The notes beneath the pieces were generated by a model. The model saw only the letters and a program-made list of their open reading frames with translations, was not told where the DNA came from and did not search any database. From Rubritalea profundi (lineage in GTDB: Bacteria; Verrucomicrobiota; Verrucomicrobiia; Verrucomicrobiales; Akkermansiaceae): a stretch of DNA of 64,000 bases. Each line of letters opens with the position of its first letter. Position 1 is the stretch's first letter. Below, piece by piece: positions 36,470-45,777 of the stretch. A program made the translations under genes and the position numbers. Where the stretch lies: contig NZ_MQWA01000001.1 of the NCBI RefSeq assembly GCF_002954445.1, positions 2,547,641 to 2,611,640 on the forward strand. The letters run 5' to 3'.

Positions 36470-37378
36470 ATGTCAAAAATAGGATTTATCTCAGCTACGC
36501 GGATTTCGGTGATCGCTGGCCACACCTTTACTCAGTTAGTACGGATGAAGGTGTTTTACTTTCTCGTGGTGTTTGCGGTGATCGTTCTTGCGAGCCAATT
36601 TGTGGACATGAGCACGCTCGGTGCGGTGAAAGCTGTGGAGCAAAACCTACGGGTGATGAAGGGGGCTGGGTTCTTCGCCATGAATATGTTCTCGGTGATT
36701 TTAGCGCTTTCAGCTACGGCGTTGTTGTTGCCCAAGGATATTGAAGACCGGACGCTCTACACGATTTTATGCAAGCCGGTACCTCGGCTCGACTACTTGA
36801 TTGGTAAGTTGTTGGGGGTGGTGGCTTTGGTGACCGTTGGCTTGTTAGTGATGGATGGGCTGTTCTGTTTGATTCTTAATATCCGTGTTGAGGCGATGGT
36901 GGCGGAGCAGGCTGATCTACTAACTAGGATGGGGCGCTCGGCTGAAGTGATAGAGTCTCATGCGGCTGCAATTCGTGAACAAGGCGTGACCTGGAGTCTG
37001 CAGGCTGGGGTTATTGCCGTGCTTCTAAAGGCGATAGTGGTGGCTTCAATCGCTTTGCTAGTTTCCACCTTTTCCACCTCTACTATTTTCACGATTATTA
37101 TCACTGTGGTGGTGGTTCTCATTGGGCTTATTCAGGCCGAGGCCAGAGATTACTTCCTCCAGCAACAAAGTTTGGGGATGAGTTCGCCAATGTTAGAAAT
37201 GACCCGGTGGATCTCTTTGTTATTCCCTGACTTTAAATTATTGGGAATCGAAGATGGTGTGATCAATGGTGAGCGAGTCAGCTGGTCCTTATTAGGCCGA
37301 GTGAGTCTCGCTGGAGTCCTCTATGCGGCGATCTATACGGTTCTCTCTTGGTTTGTCTTTAGACGAAAGGAATTGTAA
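36470..37378 (+). CDS. ABC-2 type transporter permease
   Basis: A 302-residue protein with six hydrophobic segments, including FYFLVVFAVIVLASQF and FTIIITVVVVLIGLI. A large soluble loop between the third and fourth helices is Glu/Ala rich. DIEDRTLYTILCKPV after the second helix is a typical ABC-2 element contacting the ATPase. The ATG at 36470 has GGAGG about 9 bases upstream inside the end of the ATPase gene, a better start than one at 36449. It overlaps the next gene by one base (TAATG at 37376-37380), so three genes are coupled. Confidence 0.88.
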   Translation: MSKIGFISATRISVIAGHTFTQLVRMKVFYFLVVFAVIVLASQFVDMSTLGAVKAVEQNLRVMKGAGFFAMNMFSVILALSATALLLPKDIEDRTLYTILCKPVPRLDYLIGKLLGVVALVTVGLLVMDGLFCLILNIRVEAMVAEQADLLTRMGRSAEVIESHAAAIREQGVTWSLQAGVIAVLLKAIVVASIALLVSTFSTSTIFTIIITVVVVLIGLIQAEARDYFLQQQSLGMSSPMLEMTRWISLLFPDFKLLGIEDGVINGERVSWSLLGRVSLAGVLYAAIYTVLSWFVFRRKEL

Positions 37379-38277
37379 TGAAGTCGGCACTTAAATTCCT
37401 AGTCGTGCTAGCTGTACTCGCTTGTGTTGGCTGGCTGCGCATGCCGTTTGAGCAAAGGCTCAGCCTGGACTTGACCGAAGCACACTTGCTCTCACCATCG
37501 TTTGATCGAGAATCTCGTGCGAGCCTTAGCCAAAAAGGTTTTGTGGCTTCTTTCGGTAGTCTGAGGCCGATGCTGGCTGCTTTTACAGCTCTCTCTACCA
37601 CCAAACACCATGGGAATAATGACTGGGAGAACCTCGAGCAAGCGATCGAGACCACGGTCTTGCTCGACCCCTACAATGGTTACTATTGGGATCTTGGGGC
37701 ATGGCACTTAGCTTACAATGCTTCGACCTCAAGTTTGGAAAATGATGGACTAGCGCCACTCCAAGCGAAGCAGCTATTTGAAGAGTATATCCATAAAGGC
37801 GACAATCTCTATACGAGGGGGATAGCGGCGAACCCCAATGACATTCAATTGAGGTTGGAGCGCGCGCGCTTGTGGTCGAGTCGACATAAAATTGAGGACT
37901 ACCCCAAGGTTGCTCAGATCCTGAGAACGACTCTCTCAGAATGTGAACTGAGTCTGAGGCAGCGTCAGAGGATTCGAGCTGACTTATTCTATACTCTATT
38001 GAGAATCCCTCAGAGGGTGAATGAGGCTTACATTTTAGGGCGCGAGCTCTATGAGGAATCCGCTCAGAACCATTTCCCGTCATTGCTTAATGGGCTTTGT
38101 GCTCTACAGATGCATCCATGGGTAAAGGTGGATGACCCACTGAGTCTTCCTCAACTTTATAGTTCAAGGACCGATGCCATTAAGCATCTAGGCAACTATT
38201 TGAACGATAATGATAGCCACAAACCGCGTTACGGAGTCCAAGATTTGTTGGATAGAGTGAGTTCGGTCGATCACTAG
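37378..38277 (+). CDS. Membrane-anchored TPR-like protein of the exporter operon
   Basis: A 299-residue protein beginning with a hydrophobic anchor (LKFLVVLAVLACVGWL). The rest is helical with TPR-like spacing (for example GYYWDLGAWHLAYN and NLYTRGIAANPNDIQLRLERARLW) and no enzymatic motif. It is translationally coupled to the permease by TAATG. A role as accessory subunit or scaffold of the ABC-2 exporter is inferred from position. I do not recognise a named family. Confidence 0.65.
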   Translation: MKSALKFLVVLAVLACVGWLRMPFEQRLSLDLTEAHLLSPSFDRESRASLSQKGFVASFGSLRPMLAAFTALSTTKHHGNNDWENLEQAIETTVLLDPYNGYYWDLGAWHLAYNASTSSLENDGLAPLQAKQLFEEYIHKGDNLYTRGIAANPNDIQLRLERARLWSSRHKIEDYPKVAQILRTTLSECELSLRQRQRIRADLFYTLLRIPQRVNEAYILGRELYEESAQNHFPSLLNGLCALQMHPWVKVDDPLSLPQLYSSRTDAIKHLGNYLNDNDSHKPRYGVQDLLDRVSSVDH

Positions 38278-38414
38278 TGGTTAAGGAGAGGTCAAATTTC
38301 TATTTTTCTGATGAGTTAGAGTAGCTAGAAGCATTTTTTTCTTTTCCTTTGTACGACTTAAGTGCATTGCTTTGTTTACCTAGATGACAAATCTAGGAAA
38401 ACCACCTATTCATA

Positions 38415-39137
38415 ATGAAAATCGCTTTATTTGGAGACGTCCACGCAAACTGGGAAGCACTAGAGGCCGTCTTGGCAGATGCCGACGAGCAGGGCTGTAA
38501 TAGCTATGTGTGTCTTGGTGACGTTGTTGGATACAATGCGGACCCCGTGAAGTGCCTCGAGAAAATTCGCGAGATGGGATGCCCAGTAGTTAAAGGGAAC
38601 CACGATGAAGACGCAGGTGGTGAGCATTCGCTCGAGATGATGAACCCAACTGCTGGAGAGGCTCTACAATGGACTCGTGACCAGCTGAATGCTGAACAAC
38701 GTGAGTGGCTCGCCCGCATGCGCATGGTCCGTCAGATCGAAGATTTTACGATCGTGCACTCCACTTTGGATCAACCAAATGTGTGGAACTACGTCACCAA
38801 TAAGTTCGATGCGATGTCGAACTTCTCTTACCAGTTCACTCAGGTCTGTTTCCACGGCCACACTCACGTTCCTCGTGTATTTGTTCGCGGGTCACGTGTT
38901 CAGGAAGGTACTCCAGACATCGTAGCTATCGAGCCAGGCATGAAGTACTTCATCAATGCTGGCTCTGTCGGTCAGCCACGTGATGGAGAGTGGAAAGCAT
39001 CCTACTGCATCTACGATACAGACAACAAGACCGTGACCTTCCGCCGCCTAGAGTACGATATCGAGACGACTCAAAAGAAGATTCTAGCAGCAGGTTTACC
39101 TAAGGTCCTCGCTGACCGTCTCTCACAGGGGCGCTAA
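38415..39137 (+). CDS. Metallophosphoesterase (YfcE/calcineurin-like)
   Basis: A 240-residue cytoplasmic phosphoesterase. The five metallophosphatase motifs can be read in order: ALFGDVHANW (Asp, His), CLGDVVGYNADP (Asp), VKGNHDEDAG (Asn-His), and FHGHTHVPRVF (His-x-His). The family hydrolyses phosphodiesters or phosphoprotein substrates; members of this subgroup are often uncharacterised. The gene is a single unit and is followed by a hairpin terminator. Confidence 0.85.
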   Translation: MKIALFGDVHANWEALEAVLADADEQGCNSYVCLGDVVGYNADPVKCLEKIREMGCPVVKGNHDEDAGGEHSLEMMNPTAGEALQWTRDQLNAEQREWLARMRMVRQIEDFTIVHSTLDQPNVWNYVTNKFDAMSNFSYQFTQVCFHGHTHVPRVFVRGSRVQEGTPDIVAIEPGMKYFINAGSVGQPRDGEWKASYCIYDTDNKTVTFRRLEYDIETTQKKILAAGLPKVLADRLSQGR

Positions 39138-39163
39138 GAGTGAGAATCCAAGTTTTTTTAAAT

Positions 39164-39202
39164 AAAGCCGAGTCTATCCGAGTCTCGGCTTTGTTGGGTT
39201 TT
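39164..39202 (+). terminator. Terminator of the metallophosphoesterase gene
   Basis: AAAGCCGAG (39164-39172) pairs perfectly with CTCGGCTTT (39184-39192) across an 11-base loop, 26 bp after the stop codon. The following sequence is moderately T-rich (GTTGGGTTTT). Confidence 0.75.
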
Positions 39203-39610
39203 AAAACGCTGTTCCGTTGGCAGTGTCAGATTTTACGATCCAGTGCTGTGATGCACCATTTTGTAATTTCCGCTCACACTGGACGACAATTTTTGAGCTT
39301 CTACCCAGCTAGAGATAAATCCCATTTTATGCAGAATTATCAGATTTTTTTTAAGGATTCACAAAATGGACCTATGCTTCTGAATTTCTTCATTCTGTCC
39401 ATTTTTAGAAATTCTGCAATTATGTATGAATTCATAGGCTCTTTCCTAGAAATTGACGGCAAGTAAGCTTACTTGATTTATTGTCGTGTAGTGATTCCTG
39501 CTATTTATGGTTAGAAACCATTTCATTCTACCGGCCTTTCGAAGCTTTAGTGTCTCTCGCAGTTAGAAGTTACTGCAGCTTCATTGGCCATGAATTGAGC
39601 CTAATTTTCG
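39203..39610. other. Non-coding gap with nested inverted repeats (39331-39417)
   Basis: About 400 bp without a credible gene. GCAGAATT (39331-39338) pairs with AATTCTGC (39410-39417), and within it AAAATGGAC (39363-39371) pairs with GTCCATTTT (39397-39405). The inner hairpin is followed by a T-run. The nested fold may be a structured untranslated RNA or a decayed element. Strand is undetermined. Confidence 0.45.
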
Positions 39611-39614
39611 ACAC

Positions 39615-39649
39615 AAAAAGAGCCCGCTGCGAAGGTGCTGTGGGCTCTT
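39615..39649 (-). terminator. Terminator of ppc
   Basis: AAGAGCCC (39618-39625) pairs with GGGCTCTT (39642-39649), with a five-T run on the minus strand. It lies 24 bp beyond the ppc stop codon. Confidence 0.85.
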
Positions 39650-39672
39650 GGAAGAGTTAAATCTAGCTGGGC

Positions 39673-42426
39673 CTATCCTGTGGTGCGGAGGCCGCTAGAG
39701 ATAGCATTGATAGAGAGCAGGATTCTAGGGAAGAGCTTTTCGGCTTCTTCTTCTTTGCTGAATTTCTTCAGTGCGCGCCACTCAGCGATGAGTTTGACTT
39801 GTTGCTTGTGGAGGAGTTGGAGTGGTTCTTCACGGATATCAAGTGTTTTGCTCATGCGTGGACGGCGGGTCTCAAACGAGCCTTTGAATACCTCAGCGAG
39901 GAGTTCGCGGGTAAGCTCGAATTCGTTGAGGATGATCCCCATGAATTTCTCACGCAGCGCTTCGTCAGTGACGAGATTAGCGTAGCTTTCCATTAACTCG
40001 CGGTTTGCTGAGGCGAGGTTGGTTTCTACGTTGGTGAGAACGTAGGTGAGGAAGACTGACTGGGAGAGGTTCTCTTTGAGATCAGCAAAATCCTGGGGAC
40101 TTTCGTCTTTCAATCTCTTGAGGGCAGATCCAGTACCGAACCAACCAGGGAGGTAGAAGCGGGCTTGGGTCCATGAGAAAACCCACGGGATGGCGCGTAG
40201 ATCATCGAGCGAGAAGTCTTTCTTTCCGGTGCGGCGCGCTGGGCGCGAGCCGATACGTGAATTTTCCAAAGCATCAATGATGGTGGCTTCACGGTAGAAG
40301 GGAATGAATCCTTCGGTGCGGAGGAGGTCCTTGTAGGCGTCTTCAGAACCTTCAGCGAGACGGGGCACGTACTGGACACACGGATCGTCAGTGTTCTTTC
40401 CATATTGGTGCTGTGCCGCTGTGGAGGCGGCGGATGCTACTAGTAGCTCAGCATTGTAAGTTGCGTTAGAGAGGTTCGCGTATTTCTGAGCGATGGTCTC
40501 ACCCTGCTCAGTCATGCGGAAATGGCCAGACATGGAACCGTGCGGAAGTGCCGCCATGAACCATTGCGTAGGACCTGCTCCGCGTGAGATCGTGCCGCCA
40601 CGGCCATGGAAGTACCCCAGTTTGATGTCGCGCTCAGCGGCGATGTCTACCATTGCTTTTTCAGCGCGGTGGAGAGCCCAGGCAGCAGTGAGGATGCCAC
40701 AGTCTTTGTTAGAGTCTGAGTAGCCGAGCATTACTTGCTGGAATATTTGTGCACCTTGGAAGCGAAGCTTGAAGCTGCGGATCGTGACTGGGTGATCGAG
40801 GAAGCCTGTGAGTAATCTTTCAGATGCATCAAGGTCTTCTTTTGTCTCGTAAAGCGGGACAACTTCGATAGGTGAAGCAAGTCCGTCCTCGGTGTTGATG
40901 AGGAGACCCGCTTCGCGCATGAGTACGTAAACGACCAGCAGGTCGGAAACCGAGCGAGTCATGGAGACGATGAAGGCTCCGATACCGTGGTTGCCGTAAT
41001 CGTGGAGTTGCTTTGCAATGACTCGGTAGCTGTTGAGTACGGAATCCGCCTCTGGGCCTGCGCTGCAGCGGTTGTGGATGAATGGACGTGTCGTCTCGAG
41101 TTCCTTGGTTAGGAATGCGCAACGCTTGTCTTCTGGCCAGTCAGCAAAGTTTTCGCCGTCTTCGATGTTAGCTCGAGAGAGAAGTTGGCTCAGCGCCGTA
41201 TCGTGGTATTCAGAGTTCTGACGGATATCGATGGTGGCAAGGTGGAAGCCAAAAGTCTTCACCTTGTGGCGAAGTGGAGTGACGTATTGCTCGATGAGGT
41301 GATCGCAACCTGTGGTTTTGAGAGTCGACTCTAGCAAAGCAAGGTCTTCACTCAGTTGTTCTGGGCCGTGGTAGCCACCGGTGGCGTTAGCTGTTTCAAA
41401 TAACTTGCCACGCATCAAGTACACGAGCTGACGCCATGGCTCATCGCGATTTTGTTCGATGACTTTTCCTGCCCAAATTGGATCTTTAAGATCGAGTCGG
41501 AGTAGGTCGATGCGTTTCTTCAATTCCGCAGGAATTTCCTGGAATTGGCTAGAAATAGTAAGGTGGAAAGCGAGTTCCTTCAACTCCTTGCGTAGGAGAA
41601 CAAAGGCGTGGTCGCGGAGATCCCCGAGTGTGCGCTCAGTCACTTCTGGTGTCACGAGTGGGTGACCATCGCGGTCGCCGCCGATCCAGGTGCCAAATGT
41701 GAGACGTGGAGTGGCGTCAGCTTTTTGGAGCTTTTCCATGGAGAAACCAGCATCACGCCAAGCTTCACTAAAGTGGCCATCGAGTCGGCTCAGCACGGAT
41801 GGGAACATCTCGCGCAAGTAGTAGATCGCATTGCGTAGCTCCATATTGAGATCTGGGCGTGTGACGTGAATTTCGCCAGTGCGCCAGAGGGCTTCGAGTG
41901 CCGCTGTGATTTTTGTTTTGAGGCGGCTCTTTTCGCGATTAGTGAATTTTGGGTACTCGCTAGTGACGAGGTTCTGGTAAATCTCACGATGACGCTCACG
42001 GACGGTAGCGCGCTTAGCTTCAGTTGGGTGCGCAGTGAGAACTGGCTCTACATGCACGTTCTTGAGTACCTCGACGATCTGGTCTTCGCTCATTTCGAGC
42101 TTCTTCATCTCACCTAGTGAGCGAGCCCAAAGTCCACGGATGGAGTCTGCGCCGAGTTCTTTTTCGCGCTCGCGACGGATTGCTGACGACACGCGCTCTT
42201 CAACCATGTTGAGAAGCTGGAAGCCAATGGAGTAAAGCTGTTGGATGCCTTCTGGTGGATCTGACTTTGGTGTCTCACCGCGCCATGGAAGGAAGGGTAA
42301 AAGGTCGTCTTCGCCCAAGCTAGTGAGCGCATCTGCTAGACTATCAACTAACAACGACAGCGTGCTGTCGATGAGTTCGAAGCCTTCGCTACGTAAATTA
42401 TCGCGTATCTGGTTCTTATCAGTCAC
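39673..42426 (-). CDS. ppc: Phosphoenolpyruvate carboxylase
   Basis: PEPC carboxylates phosphoenolpyruvate to oxaloacetate, refilling the TCA cycle. The 917-residue product has normal length. VLTAHPTEAKRATV holds the essential catalytic His near residue 135. GYSDSNKDCG and GYFHGRGGTISRGAGPT are the substrate-binding blocks near residues 570-610. The C-terminus ends GLRTTG, close to the usual RNTG that enters the active site. The gene stands alone with its own terminator. It is antiparallel to all large ORFs overlapping it on the plus strand, which are shadows. Confidence 0.97.
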   Translation of the reverse strand: MTDKNQIRDNLRSEGFELIDSTLSLLVDSLADALTSLGEDDLLPFLPWRGETPKSDPPEGIQQLYSIGFQLLNMVEERVSSAIRREREKELGADSIRGLWARSLGEMKKLEMSEDQIVEVLKNVHVEPVLTAHPTEAKRATVRERHREIYQNLVTSEYPKFTNREKSRLKTKITAALEALWRTGEIHVTRPDLNMELRNAIYYLREMFPSVLSRLDGHFSEAWRDAGFSMEKLQKADATPRLTFGTWIGGDRDGHPLVTPEVTERTLGDLRDHAFVLLRKELKELAFHLTISSQFQEIPAELKKRIDLLRLDLKDPIWAGKVIEQNRDEPWRQLVYLMRGKLFETANATGGYHGPEQLSEDLALLESTLKTTGCDHLIEQYVTPLRHKVKTFGFHLATIDIRQNSEYHDTALSQLLSRANIEDGENFADWPEDKRCAFLTKELETTRPFIHNRCSAGPEADSVLNSYRVIAKQLHDYGNHGIGAFIVSMTRSVSDLLVVYVLMREAGLLINTEDGLASPIEVVPLYETKEDLDASERLLTGFLDHPVTIRSFKLRFQGAQIFQQVMLGYSDSNKDCGILTAAWALHRAEKAMVDIAAERDIKLGYFHGRGGTISRGAGPTQWFMAALPHGSMSGHFRMTEQGETIAQKYANLSNATYNAELLVASAASTAAQHQYGKNTDDPCVQYVPRLAEGSEDAYKDLLRTEGFIPFYREATIIDALENSRIGSRPARRTGKKDFSLDDLRAIPWVFSWTQARFYLPGWFGTGSALKRLKDESPQDFADLKENLSQSVFLTYVLTNVETNLASANRELMESYANLVTDEALREKFMGIILNEFELTRELLAEVFKGSFETRRPRMSKTLDIREEPLQLLHKQQVKLIAEWRALKKFSKEEEAEKLFPRILLSINAISSGLRTTG

Positions 42427-42621
42427 GCCGGGAGTATGGCTATGTCGATGAATCGAGCAAGCAAGATTCAGTTCAGATAGTCATTTATAAATGAAGGATT
42501 GATCAATAAATAAGCTAACTGATCAGGATCGGGATCGCTGATAATTATTTACGCCACTTTTAGATGGAGAAATAGGCTGAGGAGCCTGTCGCAGGCCGGT
42601 GGCGGGAAGAGGTTCTGAGTA

Positions 42622-42993
42622 CTACTCGTTCCAAGTGAGGGCACCTTTTTTGAGGGCGTAGATGTAGGCGGCGGCGAGGACGCTGACAAAACCTAGAATA
42701 CTGTAGAGCGATGCTGTGTTAGTCAGGATGAGTTCTTTGAACTGCACCGCCCATGGGTACATGAATACAACTTCGATATCGAACAATACAAACAGCATAG
42801 CAACCATGTAGAACTTCACTGAGAAGCGTGGTGAGCTAGTGCTGATAGGGAGCATGCCACATTCGTAGACGGTGTCTTTGTCACCATCGCGGCGACCTTT
42901 CTTACCTAGCAGTACGCTGAGTCCTAAGGCGATGGCTGCGAATCCAATGGCGGTGATCGCCTGAAGAACAATTGGAAAGTAACTTTCGAGCAT
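42622..42993 (-). CDS. nuoA: NADH-quinone oxidoreductase subunit A
   Basis: NuoA is a three-helix membrane subunit of respiratory complex I. The 123-residue sequence has the invariant YECGM and the segment RFSVKFYMVAMLFVLFDIE between helices 1 and 2, and the ALTWNE C-terminus. It is unusual that no nuoB follows: the next genes on this strand are ppc downstream and a hypothetical gene upstream. Complex I genes are presumably elsewhere, with nuoA detached, or this is a second copy. Confidence 0.93.
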   Translation of the reverse strand: MLESYFPIVLQAITAIGFAAIALGLSVLLGKKGRRDGDKDTVYECGMLPISTSSPRFSVKFYMVAMLFVLFDIEVVFMYPWAVQFKELILTNTASLYSILGFVSVLAAAYIYALKKGALTWNE

Positions 42994-43060
42994 GATTGAG
43001 TGAAGTGAAGTAGTTGGAAATTGTGTGTTAGGTTCTTAAGTTCGCTGCTTGAGTGGCACT

Positions 43061-43092
43061 AAAAAACCCATGCTGACGAATCAGCATGAGTT
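43061..43092 (-). terminator. Terminator of the 43138-43434 gene
   Basis: AACCCATGCTGA and TCAGCATGAGTT form a near-perfect 12-bp stem around CGAA. Six T residues follow on the minus strand. Confidence 0.85.
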
Positions 43093-43137
43093 ATACTTAA
43101 AGTGTGAATTCCTGCTATTCCAGCAGAAAGATCAAAT

Positions 43138-43434
43138 TTATTCAGCTTCGAATGTGCTGTGTGCTTCAGGAAGTCGTGCAAGGCCCTTATATTCCTTGCC
43201 TAGTTTTTCAACCATGCCACGAGTGACGAGGTTTTGGAGCTTCTCATAAGCGCGTAGACGAAGCATTTCTTCCCCACCGCTAACAGCATTGCGAGCCTTG
43301 AGACGTGCAAAAACACTCTCGAATAGGTCGTTGAAGCCAAAGAAGCGTTCATCCGCTCCAAGGACATAAACAATCTCATCAGTCACATGATCAGGGACGC
43401 GACGGGAGAAGCGAGTTCTTTTAGTAATTGCCAT
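43138..43434 (-). CDS. Conserved-looking hypothetical protein, 98 residues
   Basis: Start at ATG 43434 gives AITKRTRFSRRVPDHVTDEI at the N-terminus; upstream extension to 43503 looks like non-coding leader. The product is soluble, basic at the N-terminus and mostly helical, with LRLRAYEKLQNLVTRGMV near the C-terminal third that might be a winged-helix-like element. No motif or family is recognised. A good terminator follows and the codon use matches neighbours, so I accept it as real. Confidence 0.65.
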   Translation of the reverse strand: MAITKRTRFSRRVPDHVTDEIVYVLGADERFFGFNDLFESVFARLKARNAVSGGEEMLRLRAYEKLQNLVTRGMVEKLGKEYKGLARLPEAHSTFEAE

Positions 43435-43704
43435 AACAAGGCGGGGTATAGCACTTTTGCACGTTGATGGCGACTGCAAAATTTTATCATTTAATAAATT
43501 CACGTTGAATCTGCCAAGCTAAATCCGTGAGGAAATGATCTTAATAGTCGACAATTCAATAGTATTTCTATGATTTACAGGTGTACTAGCCACTTATTGG
43601 CAGAGTGAAATATTTTGTGGAATCATTACGCAGAGCTTAATTTTTTTACAATTACGTGTCTTAGCGCTGGATTCTACGGTGTTGGGCGGCTATAAACTTC
43701 GGAT

Positions 43705-44301
43705 ATGATCGCACGCTTGAGAGGGAATGTATTAGAGGCTTTGCCGAATCGTTTGGTAATTGATGTTCATGGTGTTGGCTACCTGGTACACGTCCCGCTC
43801 TCTACTTATGACCGTTTGAATCCACTAGAAGGTGATCCTATCGACCTGCGCACTCACCTGCATATCCGTGAGACTGCTCAGACTTTGTATGGATTTGCCT
43901 CGGATGCTGAACGCGACATGTTTCTCTTACTGATTGATCGGGTGAGCGGTATTGGTCCGGCTATTGCCATGGCTGTGCTCAGTGGGATGTCTGTGGAAAA
44001 CTTCAAGGCGGCAGTGGTTAACAATGATGTGGCCATGCTTTCTAAGATTAAAGGCCTAGGAAAAAAGACGGCTGAGCGAGTAGTGTTAGAGCTTAAAGAT
44101 AAAGTGGGAGTCGCCGATGGCTGGAAGGTCGCGAGCGAAAACGCCTCACCAAGTGCGTCGAATGATGCTGAGCTGGCCCTCATCGGTCTCGGTTACAAAC
44201 AGGTGGAAGCTCGTAAGGCGGTCAAAGCTATCTCAGCTGCTGACCCTAGCGTCTCCGCCGAAGATCTCCTCCGTGGTGCGCTGAGGATGCTGAATTCTTA
44301 G
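43705..44301 (+). CDS. ruvA: Holliday junction branch migration protein RuvA
   Basis: RuvA binds four-way junctions and positions RuvB for branch migration. The 198-residue product has the OB-fold start MIARLRGNVLEALPNRLVID, the two helix-hairpin-helix motifs (LIDRVSGIGPAIAMAVLSG and LSKIKGLGKKTAERVVLEL) and a C-terminal RuvB-binding domain ending RGALRMLNS. ruvB and ruvC are not adjacent. Its last bases overlap by 4 the end of the convergent LRR gene. Confidence 0.97.
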   Translation: MIARLRGNVLEALPNRLVIDVHGVGYLVHVPLSTYDRLNPLEGDPIDLRTHLHIRETAQTLYGFASDAERDMFLLLIDRVSGIGPAIAMAVLSGMSVENFKAAVVNNDVAMLSKIKGLGKKTAERVVLELKDKVGVADGWKVASENASPSASNDAELALIGLGYKQVEARKAVKAISAADPSVSAEDLLRGALRMLNS

Positions 44302-45602
44302 GGGCTCACATGCACCTGACAGTCTGGTAAGTCAGATTTGAGTTGATCAATCTCTACTTTGGTTAGGCTGTGGTTCCTAGCATAACCCAGATGTAGCGAT
44401 TTTAGCTGCTTGAGCATCCCTAAATTCGCCGTCAATTCTCGAAGAGGACCTTGGTGAATCCCTAACGATCTAAGCTCAGGGAGCTGTCTAAGAGACTTAA
44501 GCGAGCACTGGCCAAATCCTTTCCCTTCAAGTTGAAGGTTAGTCAGAAGAGGAAATTGAGAGAGTCTTCCTTGAGCATCATCTGAAAGCTGAGTGCTTCG
44601 AATCATTACCTCGGTCAAGCTCCTCACTTTACACAGGGACTGAAATTGACGATCATTGAAATCAAGATTTGATCGGAAATACTTCAACTCCTTCAGGCTA
44701 GAGAGAAAGTTTAACTCTCCCTTTTCATTGCCAATCCAGCCCCACAAGATCAATTTCTCTAATTCTTCCAATGCTCCTAATTGTTCGAAATCAGTTGCAT
44801 CAAGATTACTCACGACTAATGATAAAGAACTAAGGTTTTCTAACTTGGCGATCACCTCGATCGACGCCTGAGTGATCCCATAGGCGTCGCCTAATTTTAA
44901 ATGAGTCAATTCTCGGAAGCTGGCCAGATAGGAAAATCCTTCAGCACTCAATCCCCCGCGAATCGACCCATAGTCGGAACAGTGATTAATCTCCAAACTC
45001 TCTAGGCGAGTGAGGGAGCTCAGCTCAGCCATCGTGTCATCTGTCGGGGGCTGACTAGGAAAATGAAGTCGACGCAAATTCGAGAACCGACCCAAATGCT
45101 TCGTATGCTCCTGGGTGGCTCTGAATGAGTGTGTAAAATCAACTTCCTCGATCCCGGATAAATGATCTAAATAAACTAACCCAGCCCCTGTTAAATCAGC
45201 TCTTAAAATTTTTAAGTTCACTAAGCCTTTGAGATGCGTCAAGCCATCATCAGTAACTGAAGATCCAGACAAATCAAGTTCCTCTAGAGCTGTCATTGTG
45301 CCGATCAACTTGAGCGACTCATCAGTCAACTCCATACCCAAAAGCCCTAACTTTTTCAAATTCTTCAGCTTCGCCAAGGTCTTCACCCCCTGAACTGTCA
45401 CACGATCATATCCATAGAAGGTGCCTCCTCGAAGGGTGAGTGAGACTAACTCCGGATCATCAAGAAGCTTATGAATACTCTCATCAGTCACTCCCAGCTG
45501 GCTAGGCCTCAGCTTAGGCACTGCATTCTGCGCCAATCCTGACGTGCAGAGGCATCCTCCTATGCCTATCCCCCAAACGATACTTCGAAGTGAATAAATC
45601 AT
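44298..45602 (-). CDS. Exported leucine-rich repeat protein
   Basis: A 434-residue protein with a hydrophobic leader (VWGIGIGGCLCTSGLAQ) and about 13 leucine-rich repeats of the LKNLKKLGLLGMELTDESL kind, spaced 22-26 residues, from residue 50 to the end. The LRR type with TDD/L..L..L resembles the ribonuclease-inhibitor-like class common in Planctomycetes and Verrucomicrobia. Such proteins mediate protein binding; no catalytic part is seen. It ends 4 bp inside ruvA. Confidence 0.82.
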   Translation of the reverse strand: MIYSLRSIVWGIGIGGCLCTSGLAQNAVPKLRPSQLGVTDESIHKLLDDPELVSLTLRGGTFYGYDRVTVQGVKTLAKLKNLKKLGLLGMELTDESLKLIGTMTALEELDLSGSSVTDDGLTHLKGLVNLKILRADLTGAGLVYLDHLSGIEEVDFTHSFRATQEHTKHLGRFSNLRRLHFPSQPPTDDTMAELSSLTRLESLEINHCSDYGSIRGGLSAEGFSYLASFRELTHLKLGDAYGITQASIEVIAKLENLSSLSLVVSNLDATDFEQLGALEELEKLILWGWIGNEKGELNFLSSLKELKYFRSNLDFNDRQFQSLCKVRSLTEVMIRSTQLSDDAQGRLSQFPLLTNLQLEGKGFGQCSLKSLRQLPELRSLGIHQGPLRELTANLGMLKQLKSLHLGYARNHSLTKVEIDQLKSDLPDCQVHVSP

Positions 45603-45777
45603 TCTAGAGATTTACCTTCATTTCTAGGTTTCTCCCAAACACAAAGTGTAAAGTGTTCGTAAAGCTGTAAAATAGAGGACAGGATTCAATGGTGCTTGAT
45701 TAGAGCCTAATGAGCCAATGAAAGAGGGCTCAGAGGCTGCGTAGAGATCAATTGATCACTGGGGTATTTGTCTCCAG

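Noticed and set aside
39140..39466. Open frame of 108 codons after the metallophosphoesterase gene
   Set aside because: It starts with GTG, runs through the clear terminator hairpin at 39164-39192 and nested inverted repeats, and the product has no coherent features.
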